64,000 nt of DNA from UMGS687 sp964383665 (GTDB lineage: Bacteria; Bacillota; Clostridia; Christensenellales; UBA1242), in assembly GCA_964383665.1 (NCBI GenBank), contig CAYLHO010000003.1:65055-129054 (forward strand), written 5' to 3'. Position 1 is the stretch's first letter; the number at the start of each line of letters is the position of its first letter. A program made the translations under genes and the position numbers. The notes below the pieces were generated by a model that worked only from the letters and a program-made list of their open reading frames with translations, did not search any database and was not told the origin of the DNA. Positions 1-9,200 of this stretch are shown in pieces.

Positions 1-846
1 GAATTAACTCTTAACGACAAGAATCAAATTAAAATTAAATACACCGACAGCGAGGGTTCAATTCAATGCTATAACCCAAGCGAATATCCAAGTTTCAATA
101 AGATTGACTCAAACGATTTTTTTGCAATAAGTCAAAACGATTTTAAAGAACTTATCAACAAAACAATTTTCTCGGTTGCAGTTGACGACAGTCGCCCAAT
201 TTTAAAAGGCTGCCTCCTTGAAATTGAAGAAAAAACAATAAACTCTGTTGCGCTTGATGGCTATCGTCTTGCACTTTGCAAAAAGGAACTTAAACATTCA
301 ACAGTTTCAACCCATGTTATTGTTCCAGCAAGAAGTCTTGGGGAAATTGCAAAAATTCTTGGCGACAGCGAAGAAATTATTAATGTATATATTCAAAAGA
401 ACTATATCATGGTTGATCTTAAGGACACCAAAATAATTTCTAAAACTTTGGAAGGGGAATTTTTAAACTATAAACAAATTATTCCAACAAACTTCGACAC
501 ATCAATCATAATAAACAAAAGTCAATTTGAAGACGCTTTGGATCGTGCATCGCTTCTTTCGAAAATTGGACAAAACAATTTAGTTAAGTTTGATATCAAA
601 GAAAACAACATGCAAATAACTTCAAATTCTGATATTGGAAATATTGCGGAAAATGTTAATGTTTCATTTAAAGGCAAGGATTTGAAAATTGCGTTTAACG
701 CAAGATATTTCACAGAATGCTCAAGAAACTTGCAAAACGAATTTGTTAAACTTAATTTTAATCTTCCAACAAATCCATGCGTTATAACACCAATTGAAGG
801 AGATGATTTCAAATTTTTAATTCTTCCTGTTAGAATGATTAATTAA
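1..846 (+). CDS. dnaN: DNA polymerase III beta subunit (sliding clamp), 3' part
   Basis: The reading frame is open from the first base, so the 5' end lies outside the window; about 281 C-terminal residues of a normally ~366-residue protein are present. The clamp encircles DNA and tethers the replicative polymerase. The frame contains the family motif VALDGYRLA near residue 80 and ends in LPVRMIN, the counterpart of the conserved clamp C-terminus. An internal ATG at 409 is not a start: the homology continues unbroken upstream of it. The gene is followed by a terminator and a convergent polymerase gene rather than the usual recF. Identity is secure. Confidence 0.95.
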   Translation, partial: ELTLNDKNQIKIKYTDSEGSIQCYNPSEYPSFNKIDSNDFFAISQNDFKELINKTIFSVAVDDSRPILKGCLLEIEEKTINSVALDGYRLALCKKELKHSTVSTHVIVPARSLGEIAKILGDSEEIINVYIQKNYIMVDLKDTKIISKTLEGEFLNYKQIIPTNFDTSIIINKSQFEDALDRASLLSKIGQNNLVKFDIKENNMQITSNSDIGNIAENVNVSFKGKDLKIAFNARYFTECSRNLQNEFVKLNFNLPTNPCVITPIEGDDFKFLILPVRMIN

Positions 847-867
847 TAAAAAAATGTAAAAAAAATA

Positions 868-900
868 AAAAAAGATATGAAAAACATATCTTTTTTTTGT
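868..900. terminator. Bidirectional intrinsic terminator between dnaN and the YolD/polymerase pair
   Basis: Perfect 9-bp stem AAAGATATG/CATATCTTT (871-879 and 885-893) with an A5 loop and T runs on both sides when read from either strand. It lies 24 bases after the dnaN stop and 24 bases from the stop of the convergent minus-strand gene. Confidence 0.85.
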
Positions 901-916
901 TTTTTAGCTAAAAATG

Positions 917-1069
917 TTAAATTAAATCATCTTTTTTTATTTCATTTTTAATTTTATTTTCGTGTTCAATTTCCTTTTCACGAAGCACCGCCCTAAGCCC
1001 TTTAAGTGCGTCGAAAGGCATAAATTGTTTTGCTCTCATCTCTTTGCTCATTTTTTCCCGTCTATCCAT
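917..1069 (-). CDS. YolD-like small protein (50 aa)
   Basis: This 50-residue gene starts at an ATG 8 bases inside the 3' end of the Y-family polymerase gene and runs to a TAA at 917. The protein begins MDRREKMSKEMRAKQFMPFD and continues ALKGLRAVLREKE. That AKQFMPF-x-AL core is the hallmark of YolD-like proteins, which in Bacillus and many Firmicutes are encoded directly downstream of UvrX/YqjW-type Y-family polymerases. Size, overlap and neighbour all fit translational coupling to the polymerase. YolD-like proteins are proposed, by fold and context, to be functional counterparts of UmuD. No catalytic residue is recognised. Confidence 0.8.
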   Translation of the reverse strand: MDRREKMSKEMRAKQFMPFDALKGLRAVLREKEIEHENKIKNEIKKDDLI

Positions 1070-2321
1070 TATGTCCTCCAATCATATTATTGCGATCAAT
1101 TTGGGTTGCTTTTTCCTCAAGGTCAATCCCTTTAAGAAGTGAGTTTTTCCCAAATTTATTTTTAATTCCAATAACGCTTATTGTTAATTTCTTTTCTTTT
1201 TGAACTTTTGAAAGATCTGTTAAAAGGTCATATTGTTCATTTTCTTCGGGAAGAAGATTTATGAAAGTGTAACCAATTTTTCTTATTGGAAGATTTTTAT
1301 CAACAATTTTATCGAACAAGCACAATGCTTTTTCTTCAGCAATTGAATAGAGATTTGTTAAAGCGCCAAGGCGAATTGTTCCATGGGTTTCCTCCCCTCG
1401 ATTGTTTCCATATCCAACAAAAATTTGAAGACCTTGGGCAACATATCCTTGACTTACGAGTTCATAGCAGCCGTTTTGAATCATCTCTTTAAGAATTATT
1501 TTGGAGTCGGTAAAGTTATAGTTGCAAGGTAAAATTTGGGAACTCCCAATTGATTTGGATTTTGATTTATATTTTTTGATGTCGCTTATTTCGCAGGTTT
1601 CTTTTCCGTAAGCATGGTCGATTAAAAGTTCAGCATTAATTCCAAATTCGCGATATAAAAAATCCTCTTCAATTTCTGTTATGCCTTTCATGTTGTAAAT
1701 TCCAAATTTTTCAAGGCGTTTTGCAATTCCGGTTGAAATTTGCCAAAAATCGGTTATTGGGCGATGTTCCCAAAGTTCTTTTCTAAACTTTACCTCGTTT
1801 AAAAATCCAATTCCGTCTTTTGTTTTTTTAGCTGTTAAATCGAGAGCAATTTTTGCAAGAAACATGTTTGTTCCAATTCCGCATGTTGAAGGAATTTTAA
1901 GTTTCTCTTTAATTTCATTCATAAGTTTAAGAGCAAAATCTTTTGGTGTTGTTTTATAAAATTTAATATACTGGGTTGCGTCAATAAAGCACTCATCAAT
2001 TGAATAAATGTGTATGTCGTTTTTGTCGATATATTGCAAATAGATTGCGTATATGTTTGCAGCGTATTCAATATATTTTTTCATGCGTGGCTTTGCGATT
2101 ATGAAATCAATGTTTTGAGGAATTTCATAAAGACGGCATCGGTTTCGAATCCCAAGCGATTTCATTTTTGGAGTTATTGCCAAACAAACTGTTCCTTTTG
2201 TTCTTTCTTTATCGGCAACAACAAGATTTGTTTTGAAAGGGTCGAGTCCTCTTTCGGCGCATTCAACCGATGCAAAAAATGTTTTCATGTCGATAACAAA
2301 ATAGATTTTGTCTTCTGCCAA
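1062..2321 (-). CDS. Y-family (UvrX/DinB-type) translesion DNA polymerase
   Basis: This 419-residue protein has the Y-family catalytic core: DMKTFFASVE near residue 11 supplies the first metal-binding Asp, and SIDECFID near residue 106 is the SxDE catalytic motif. A helix-hairpin-helix-like region follows around residues 190-215, then a little-finger domain. The DMKTFFASVEC wording and the trailing YolD gene point to the UvrX/YqjW branch rather than classical DinB. These enzymes copy past damaged bases in the cytoplasm. The start is a TTG (2319-2321) preceded by AAGGAG at good spacing. No LexA operator was recognised upstream, so damage induction is not shown. Confidence 0.9.
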   Translation of the reverse strand: MAEDKIYFVIDMKTFFASVECAERGLDPFKTNLVVADKERTKGTVCLAITPKMKSLGIRNRCRLYEIPQNIDFIIAKPRMKKYIEYAANIYAIYLQYIDKNDIHIYSIDECFIDATQYIKFYKTTPKDFALKLMNEIKEKLKIPSTCGIGTNMFLAKIALDLTAKKTKDGIGFLNEVKFRKELWEHRPITDFWQISTGIAKRLEKFGIYNMKGITEIEEDFLYREFGINAELLIDHAYGKETCEISDIKKYKSKSKSIGSSQILPCNYNFTDSKIILKEMIQNGCYELVSQGYVAQGLQIFVGYGNNRGEETHGTIRLGALTNLYSIAEEKALCLFDKIVDKNLPIRKIGYTFINLLPEENEQYDLLTDLSKVQKEKKLTISVIGIKNKFGKNSLLKGIDLEEKATQIDRNNMIGGHNG

Positions 2322-2444
2322 TTTAAACTCCTTTTTTTAATTATAAACTAAATTAATGAATAAAATAACAAAAAATTAAGTTTTTTATTAATTTTTCTAA
2401 TTTTTTTATTAAAATAGTTAAATTTATTTTAAATATAAATAATT

Positions 2445-2480
2445 AAATAAAAAAAAGATGTCAATTTTGACATCTTAAAA
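2445..2480 (-). terminator. Intrinsic terminator of the spoVD-like gene
   Basis: Perfect 10-bp stem AAGATGTCAA/TTGACATCTT (2455-2464 and 2467-2476), followed on the minus strand by a run of eight T residues. It lies just after the stop at 2493 and ends the long minus-strand run that begins near 10.6 kb. Confidence 0.88.
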
Positions 2481-2492
2481 TTAATAAACATT

Positions 2493-4397
2493 TTATCCGT
2501 CTGCAATTAAATATATTGATTGCTGGCGAAAACAAAGAGTTCCTGCAGGAGGAAGTTGCCTGGTTACAATTCCTCCGTCGCCTTGAATTTCATAGTTTAG
2601 TCCAAGATTTTTTAAAGTTGAACAAGCCTCGCTTAAACTTAAACCAACAAGATTTGGAAGAGCAATTGTTTTTTCAAGAGAGACATTTTGTTCGCCCGAT
2701 TTATTGATGTTTTTATACTCAAAAATTGAACTAAAAATTTCTTTTGCATATGGAGATGCAACAACACTTCCATAGTAAGCGCCAGTTCCTGGTTCGTCAA
2801 CAACAACAAGGACGATGTAATCTGGATTTGATGCAGGATATGTTCCGATGAAACTTGAAATATATTTTCCTGAAATTTTTCCGTTTTCATACTTTTGGCT
2901 TGTTCCTGTTTTTCCACCAATTTCATAGCCTTCAACGAAAGTTAGTTTTCCGGGTTTTGAAACAACTTCTTCAAGCATGGCGTTAATCATTTTTGAGGTT
3001 TCGTTTGATAAAACTTGACGAACAACTGTTTTTTCATTTTCAACAATTGAATTTCCGTTTTCATCTTTTATTGTTGAAACCATGTATGGCTTAACAAGAT
3101 ATCCTCCGTTAACACAAGCGGAAATTGCAGTTATAAGTTGAAGAGGAGTCATTGCAATTGCTTGACCAAACCCCATTCTTGCAAGGTCAACTGTTTTAAC
3201 AGAGTCCTTATTCATTAAAATTCCCCCGCTTTCCCCCAAAAACTCAATTCCTGTTTTTGTTCCAAGACCAAATTTTTCGAAATAGTTATAAAATTCATCT
3301 AAACCAAGTCGTAAAGCAAGTTGAGTGAAAACGCAGTTGCAAGAGTTACAAAGCCCGTCGGTTAAATCCTGGCTTCCATGACCAACAGATTTCCAGCATT
3401 TAATTTTTTCGCCGTCAATAATTGCGTACCCTGGGCAATAGAATCCATCGGAAAGTTGGGCAACATGAGATTCAAGCGCACAAGCCATCGTTAAAATTTT
3501 GAATGTTGAGCCCGGCTCATAAATGTCAACGATCGCTTGATTTTTCATTTGATTAAGCATGCTTTGAACGTCATCGCGAGGCACGTTGTTAAGGTCGAAA
3601 CTTGGTTTTGTTGACATTGCAAGAATTTCGCCTGTGTTAGGATTCATAACAATTGCTGTTGCACTTTTTGCCTTTTGTTCCTCCATGAGTTTTTCAAGAG
3701 TTTGTTCAACTTTAAGTTGAATGTTTACGTCAATTGTTAGGTTTATATTATACCCTGGAACAGACGGGACGTATGAAATAAGGCTGTTATAAAGTTCCTT
3801 TCCTTGAAGATCGCTTTGAACAAGAGTTTTCCCGTTAACGCCTTTCAAAAGGTCGTTATAATATGCTTCAAGTCCTGCTTGGCCGATGTTGTCGATTGTT
3901 GTGAAACCCAAAATTTGAGTTAACAAATTCCCATAAGGATAGTGTCGGCTGACGCTTTCGGAAAGATAGACTCCGCTAAGATTTTCGTTGAAAATTTGAT
4001 TTGCAGTTGTTTCGTCAACTTGCATTTTAATTAAAACTTCACTAACCGAACTGTTGCTAACTTTTTCAAGGGTTTGATTGAAATCTAATCCTAATTTACT
4101 TGAAAGGAGGCTTGCAACTTTTGCTTTGTCATTAACCTCTCGACTTCTAACATAGATGTTATATGTTGTGTAGGAAACTGCAAGAGAAGAGCCATTTGCA
4201 TCAAGAATTTCTCCTCGCTTTGCTGTTAATGGCAAATCTCTTGTCCATTGGTCGAGAGCTTTACCTTGCAGAACTCCGCCTTGAAAAACTTGAAGATATA
4301 GAAGCCGTCCAACGACAGCACAAAAAAGAATGATTAACGCAATTGAAAAGAAAACAACGCGTTTTTTTAAAAATCTAATGTTAAATTTGTTTATCAA
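2493..4397 (-). CDS. Class B penicillin-binding protein with PASTA domain (SpoVD/FtsI type)
   Basis: This is a septal or spore-cortex peptidoglycan transpeptidase of 634 residues. It has an N-terminal membrane anchor (about 13-36), a dimerisation domain beginning near RGEILDANG (61), and the three active-site motifs: STFK with Ser297, SCN at 352-354 and KTGT at 496-499. A single PASTA domain fills about 577-634. Length and PASTA match SpoVD/FtsI of spore formers. The start is a TTG after GAGGAG with an 8-base gap. It follows the ftsL-like gene by 47 bases in an rsmH-ftsL-pbp order typical of the dcw cluster. Whether it serves vegetative division, the cortex or both cannot be read from sequence. 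Confidence 0.9.
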   Translation of the reverse strand: MINKFNIRFLKKRVVFFSIALIILFCAVVGRLLYLQVFQGGVLQGKALDQWTRDLPLTAKRGEILDANGSSLAVSYTTYNIYVRSREVNDKAKVASLLSSKLGLDFNQTLEKVSNSSVSEVLIKMQVDETTANQIFNENLSGVYLSESVSRHYPYGNLLTQILGFTTIDNIGQAGLEAYYNDLLKGVNGKTLVQSDLQGKELYNSLISYVPSVPGYNINLTIDVNIQLKVEQTLEKLMEEQKAKSATAIVMNPNTGEILAMSTKPSFDLNNVPRDDVQSMLNQMKNQAIVDIYEPGSTFKILTMACALESHVAQLSDGFYCPGYAIIDGEKIKCWKSVGHGSQDLTDGLCNSCNCVFTQLALRLGLDEFYNYFEKFGLGTKTGIEFLGESGGILMNKDSVKTVDLARMGFGQAIAMTPLQLITAISACVNGGYLVKPYMVSTIKDENGNSIVENEKTVVRQVLSNETSKMINAMLEEVVSKPGKLTFVEGYEIGGKTGTSQKYENGKISGKYISSFIGTYPASNPDYIVLVVVDEPGTGAYYGSVVASPYAKEIFSSIFEYKNINKSGEQNVSLEKTIALPNLVGLSLSEACSTLKNLGLNYEIQGDGGIVTRQLPPAGTLCFRQQSIYLIADG

Positions 4398-4444
4398 TTA
4401 AAAAACTCCTCGAAATAAGATATTTCAAGAAGTTAAATTTTATG

Positions 4445-5260
4445 TTAATTAAATAAACTTGAAAGCCAGTTGCAAAGCCTGTCGAACCAATTGCTTTTAA
4501 CGCTAAACTCCGTTTGTTCTTCTTTTGATGGCTGAAGAGGAACAATTCCAGCTTCGGAAAGAGAGTCAAGGTTAAAAATACTGTCAGGGTTTGTTAAATC
4601 ATCGGTTTTTGAAAGATTGTTTATATAGTTATAAACATTAACAGAATATATTTTGCTTGCTTGTTCAATTTCGGAGGTTAAAGTTTGAATTTCAACTGCG
4701 TTGTAAATTGTCCAGCCAAACATGCAAGCGAGAACACCAACAAGTGCAAAAACAAAAATTCGGAAGCGCGTTTTTGGCTTTGCTCTTTTAATTCGTTTAT
4801 TTTGAATTTCAACGTTGTTTTCTTTTTCAATTTCAACATTGACATCTTCTTGTTCTTCAACTTCAGAAAGTGTTTCATCTTCTGGTTCAACTTCAACTTC
4901 GTCTTCAATTTCCTTTTCTGGTTCTTGAGATTGAGCATAAACATTTTTAAAGGAAACTTGACTTTCTGTTTGTTTCTTTTCTTTGGATTCAACAGGTTTT
5001 GAAAAGAATGTTTCGGCTGCTTCGAATTGAATTTTTGGGGAAACACTTTGAGTTTGTTGCGGTTCTTGTTTTGGTTGAGGAGCAAAATTTTTCTTTAAGT
5101 TTTCCATATAAAGTTCGGGAGTGTTGTTCTCAAACAAAACTTTTTTAGCGCTCTCTTTTTTTTCTTCGGGTTTTTCTTCAATGAAAGAATTTTCGGAAGG
5201 TTCTTCCGTTTCTTTTTCCAAAAGCAAAGTTCTTGAACTTTTTTCTCTCATTGTTTCCAT
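4445..5260 (-). CDS. FtsL-like bitopic division protein with long acidic N-terminal tail
   Basis: The 271-residue protein has one membrane segment (about 165-188, after the basic stretch KRAKPKTRFR) followed by a short extracytoplasmic region with coiled-coil character. That is FtsL/DivIC topology, and its place between rsmH and the class B PBP is the FtsL position. FtsL helps recruit and activate the septal synthase. The roughly 160-residue cytoplasmic tail rich in Glu, Lys and Gln is far longer than in usual FtsL (about 100-120 residues in total). Primary sequence is too diverged for a motif call. The ATG at 5260 is preferred over an upstream TTG at 5296 because a promoter -35 overlaps that TTG. 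Confidence 0.6.
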   Translation of the reverse strand: METMREKSSRTLLLEKETEEPSENSFIEEKPEEKKESAKKVLFENNTPELYMENLKKNFAPQPKQEPQQTQSVSPKIQFEAAETFFSKPVESKEKKQTESQVSFKNVYAQSQEPEKEIEDEVEVEPEDETLSEVEEQEDVNVEIEKENNVEIQNKRIKRAKPKTRFRIFVFALVGVLACMFGWTIYNAVEIQTLTSEIEQASKIYSVNVYNYINNLSKTDDLTNPDSIFNLDSLSEAGIVPLQPSKEEQTEFSVKSNWFDRLCNWLSSLFN

Positions 5261-5267
5261 TAATATA

Positions 5268-5296
5268 ATTCTATCCCAATATAAATTTTTTTTCAA
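5268..5296 (-). promoter_or_regulatory. Sigma-A-type promoter upstream of ftsL-like gene
   Basis: TTGAAA (5291-5296), a 17-base spacer and TAGAAT (5268-5273) on the minus strand. The -10 ends 7 bases before the ATG at 5260, which has no Shine-Dalgarno, so a nearly leaderless mRNA is predicted. Confidence 0.55.
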
Positions 5297-5304
5297 GCAA
5301 AAAC

Positions 5305-6276
5305 TTAAAGTTTTTCGGCAACGCGAAGTTTAGCACAAGTTGAACGTGAATTTTCCTGTTGTTCTTTTTCGCTTGCAACAATTGGTTTTCTTGTTATGAT
5401 TTCAATTTCAGCTTTGTGATTGCAAACGCAAATTGGAAAATTTTTTGGGCAAACGCAACCAGTTGCAAGATCCTTAAATACGTTTTTAACAATTCTGTCC
5501 TCAAGAGAATGGAAGGAAATTATTGCAATTCGCCCGCCTTTTTTAAGAAGATGGGTTAAGTTTTCAATTGTTTCTTTAAGCAAATTTAATTCGCCGTTAA
5601 CTTCAATTCGAAGCGCTTGAAAAACTTTTTTTGAAGCGCCTCCACGAGAAAAAACAACCTTTTTTGGCATGCTGTTTTCAACAATTTCATTAAGTTCAAG
5701 CGTTGTTTCAATTTCTTTAATTTCCCTTGCTTTAACAATGTTTTTTGCAATTGAAAATGCAAATTCCTCTTCGCCATATTCTTTAAGCAACTTTTTAAGT
5801 TCTTCTTCGCTATAGGTGTTAACAATTTCTTTTGCTGTTAGCAATTGAGTTTTGTCCATTCTCATGTCTAACGGGGCTTCCTTTTTAAAACTGAATCCGC
5901 GTTCGGCTGTGTCGAGTTGATGGGAACTTACTCCAAGGTCGATTAAAATTCCGTCAATTTCTGTTATTCCTAATTTTTTCAAAACCTCGGGAGAATTTTT
6001 GAAATCATCTTTAACAATTAAGCAATTTTTCCCGCTTAAATTTTCCAAATTGCAAGTTGAAATAACATTACAAATTTTTTCAAGACGAGTTGTTGAAGCA
6101 TCAATGGCATCTTGGTCTTTGTCGAATCCAACAAGAAGCCCGGATTCAATTTTTTCCAAAATCTTTGAAGAATGCCCTGCGCCGCCAAGCGTGCAGTCAA
6201 CATAAATTCCATTTTTCTTTAAGTTTAAATTTTCTAAAACTTCATTAAGCAAAACAGGTGTGTGAGAAAATTCCAT
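5305..6276 (-). CDS. rsmH: 16S rRNA (cytosine1402-N4)-methyltransferase RsmH
   Basis: RsmH (MraW) puts the N4-methyl on C1402 in the ribosomal decoding centre using S-adenosylmethionine. The 323-residue protein opens MEFSHTPVLLNEVLENL and has the SAM-binding GGAGHSSKILEK near residue 31, then GVSSHQLDTAERGFSF and DMRMD, all family signatures. Length is normal. It starts at an ATG after AAAGGA and lies 13 bases downstream of the giant membrane-protein gene, so the two are probably co-transcribed. mraZ, its usual upstream partner, is absent here. RsmI, which methylates the ribose of the same nucleotide, is encoded at 37.7-38.6 kb. Confidence 0.96.
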   Translation of the reverse strand: MEFSHTPVLLNEVLENLNLKKNGIYVDCTLGGAGHSSKILEKIESGLLVGFDKDQDAIDASTTRLEKICNVISTCNLENLSGKNCLIVKDDFKNSPEVLKKLGITEIDGILIDLGVSSHQLDTAERGFSFKKEAPLDMRMDKTQLLTAKEIVNTYSEEELKKLLKEYGEEEFAFSIAKNIVKAREIKEIETTLELNEIVENSMPKKVVFSRGGASKKVFQALRIEVNGELNLLKETIENLTHLLKKGGRIAIISFHSLEDRIVKNVFKDLATGCVCPKNFPICVCNHKAEIEIITRKPIVASEKEQQENSRSTCAKLRVAEKL

Positions 6277-6289
6277 TTAATTTTTCCTT

Positions 6290-9200
6290 TTAATTAATTC
6301 CAAAAAGTGATTTAACAAGAGTTTGAATTTCAACGTTCGATGTTTTATTTTCAATTTGTTGGCATAAAGTTGTTGATCCGCCGGTTATGTTAAATTGAAG
6401 AACAACACCGCTTGCAACAGCTTGCCCAAGAACAACAACTGCTCCGTTGCAAAGTTCGTTAAGAGATTCTTCAATGTTTTCATCGGATAATTGTTCTTTC
6501 ATAAGCAAACTTATTCTTGAACTTACAACTTTTTCATTTGCAATTGCGTCCATGTTAACAGCGCCAGAAATGTCTTTTCCGGTTGCTTGTTTAACGGCGT
6601 TCTCAATTTCAGATGCGTCGGTTGAATCGATTTTGTCGAGATTTGAAGCCAAATTATCGAATGAATCTGGGTTTGATGAATCGATGTTTTCAAATGAATC
6701 TTGAACAGATGAAATTTTGTCGGTTGTTTCAGTTCCAACTCCAATAATTCCAAGCGTTTCGCCAACGTCAAGATTGGAATCCTTATCCGAAATTATGTCG
6801 AGAATTGTTTTGTCTGATCCGGAAAGTTCAGAGAGTTTTTTTGCTGTTCGAAGGAAATTTATCCATTCAATTGTTCCATAGGAAATGTCTCCAGAGAAGT
6901 CGTAAGTTTGTTTTGCATAGTCGATCATGGCAATATAGAGTGATGAGAAAACTCCTCCGTTAACAATTGTTGTTTTGTCTGCACTAATCGAACAGAGTGG
7001 ACTTGGCGAATTGTTAACGTAGTTATATGCATTTTCTTTAAGAGAGTTAAGGAAATTGCCAATTTTAACAATTTCATCGTCAGTTAAAGTTTCCAAACTA
7101 AATTCGTCTTTAATCAAAACATCAAAAGCTTTTGTTGCGCTGTTAAACACGTTAACAATTTGAAGTTTTTGATGTTCACTTAAATCCTCAAGTGAAATTT
7201 CAGGAACGGAATATGTTTTTTCCGATGATGAAAGTTCATCGCATGCAAGCGAGTTGAAAGTGTTAATTAAATATACAAGCGATTGTTTAAGCAACTTGCT
7301 GTCGTAAAGCGAAACAACAAGAATTTTCATGCAAGTGTTTTCTGGCATTGTTTCAATTAATGGAAGAGAAAGAATGTTAAGAGATTTTGAAAGGGTTGTG
7401 TTTGTTATTTCAACATTTGTTATTTCTCCTGTTGGGAAAAGAAGATTCTTAATTGAAGTTCCTTCATTTTCCTTCTCAAGAATTGTTAAAATCATATTAA
7501 TTTTCTCAAATTCTTCTTCCCAGTTGAAACTGCTTGAAGATGCTTCCGAAGGCGAAATGAAAGTTTTGAAATCGTCGTTATCGCCAATCGCTTTGAAGAC
7601 TGAATTATATGTTTCTTTTGTTATTTCAACTTTCGAAAGAGGAACTAACAAGTTTGTTACGTAGGTTGAATTAACTGTTGATTCTGTTACATCATTCAAC
7701 ATGAAAATTGTTTCAAAAGTTTCGTTTTTAAAATTTTCAAGTCCAATTTTTGACGACATAACAACCGCTGCTTCAATAACACTTAAAAGTTGAGTCTTAT
7801 CGTTTTCGCTAAGGCCATTATAAGTTGTTAAATCAATTTCTTTGATGTCGCCAATTGATTCTTTAAGATTTGGAATCTGATTGTTGAATTGCTCAAAAAG
7901 ATATTTAATTGGTTTAATTGAAAGTTTTGAGTTAATGATTGGTTGAGCTGTAAGCTTTGCATATGTTTCATGATTTGAATTTTCTTTTGCAAGGTAAGAA
8001 AGGAAATTATCGATGTTAAAGGAATCGGTTGTTAAGGCATAGTTTAATGCTCCGCTTTCTTTAAGCGCAACAAGCGATTGTTTTAACCCGTTAAATTCAG
8101 TTTCCCAGTTTGTTTCCTTTAAAATTTGTTCGTCTAAAAATTTAGTTCCGAATTCCGTTGTTGAAAGATATGAAACAATTTCGTTATATGCATTAATTTC
8201 CTGATTTTTAATTAATGAACTTGTTTTAAGCAAGTTAAGTTCTTTTCCAACAAGGTTTATGAGAGTTTCAAAATCTAATGTTGAAAATTCACTTGAAACA
8301 ATAATCTTTGGATCGTCAGAAATTTTATCGAAATCATAGGAATCAAGAATTATATATGCATCAACAACATTTTTTAAAAGTTGATTAAGTTCTGGTTCAA
8401 GATTTTCCCAGTCAATTTTTGTTGAATCAATTTCGCCAAGATTAACCTCGTTGTTAAGCTCCTTTTCAATAATGTCGAAGATTGCAGTTGTTCCGTTTGA
8501 AACTATTGTTTTGAAAGATGAAGAATCGATTAAATTTTTTGTTAATGAATTAAGCAACATATAATTTTCGGCTTGAAGCGATTTAACAAAAGTTGAAAGG
8601 TCACGCTTTCCGCCAACAAGGTCGTCAACAAGTCCAACTTTGCATGCGCTTTGTCCAATTTCAATTAAATTTGAGAAATCCGAACGTAAGGTTTTAAGAT
8701 ATTCTGTTCCTGCTTTGTCGAGATTGTCGATAACGCCATTTAAAATTAAAGTTACTTCTGCATTATATTCAAAATCCTTAAAACTTTCCATGTCGTATAG
8801 ATAATCAACAACATATGGAATGAGTTCTGGAGCAAGCGCTTTGAAAAGCCCTGTTTCAAAAAGACGATCAATAATTCCGTCAACTTTTTCAAAATCTATA
8901 TTTTTGTATGTTCCATCTTTTCCAATAGAGTCCACAATATAAACAAAATCATCGTAAATTTTTGCAGCGTTATAAATGTCGTTTCTAAAACAGAATTTTT
9001 CGTTATTAACTTTAACAGAAGTTATGGAATCGAAAATTGCATCGTCAAGCCCGCCAACAGTTAAAATTTTTCCAGCAACGCTTTGGCTGTAGCCATCGAT
9101 GTAAGAAATTATTTCATCTCCAAGATAGTATCTTAAAAGATCTTGACTTGATTCAACAGTGCTTTCTGTTGATGAAGTTTCATCTGCGCTAACAGAAACA

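Noticed and set aside
4685..5085. Long antisense frames within acidic low-complexity regions (ftsL, 17.3 kb, FtsH tail, S2 tail)
   Set aside because: They mirror Glu/Lys-rich codons on the opposite strand, lack ribosome sites and homology, and are composition artefacts.
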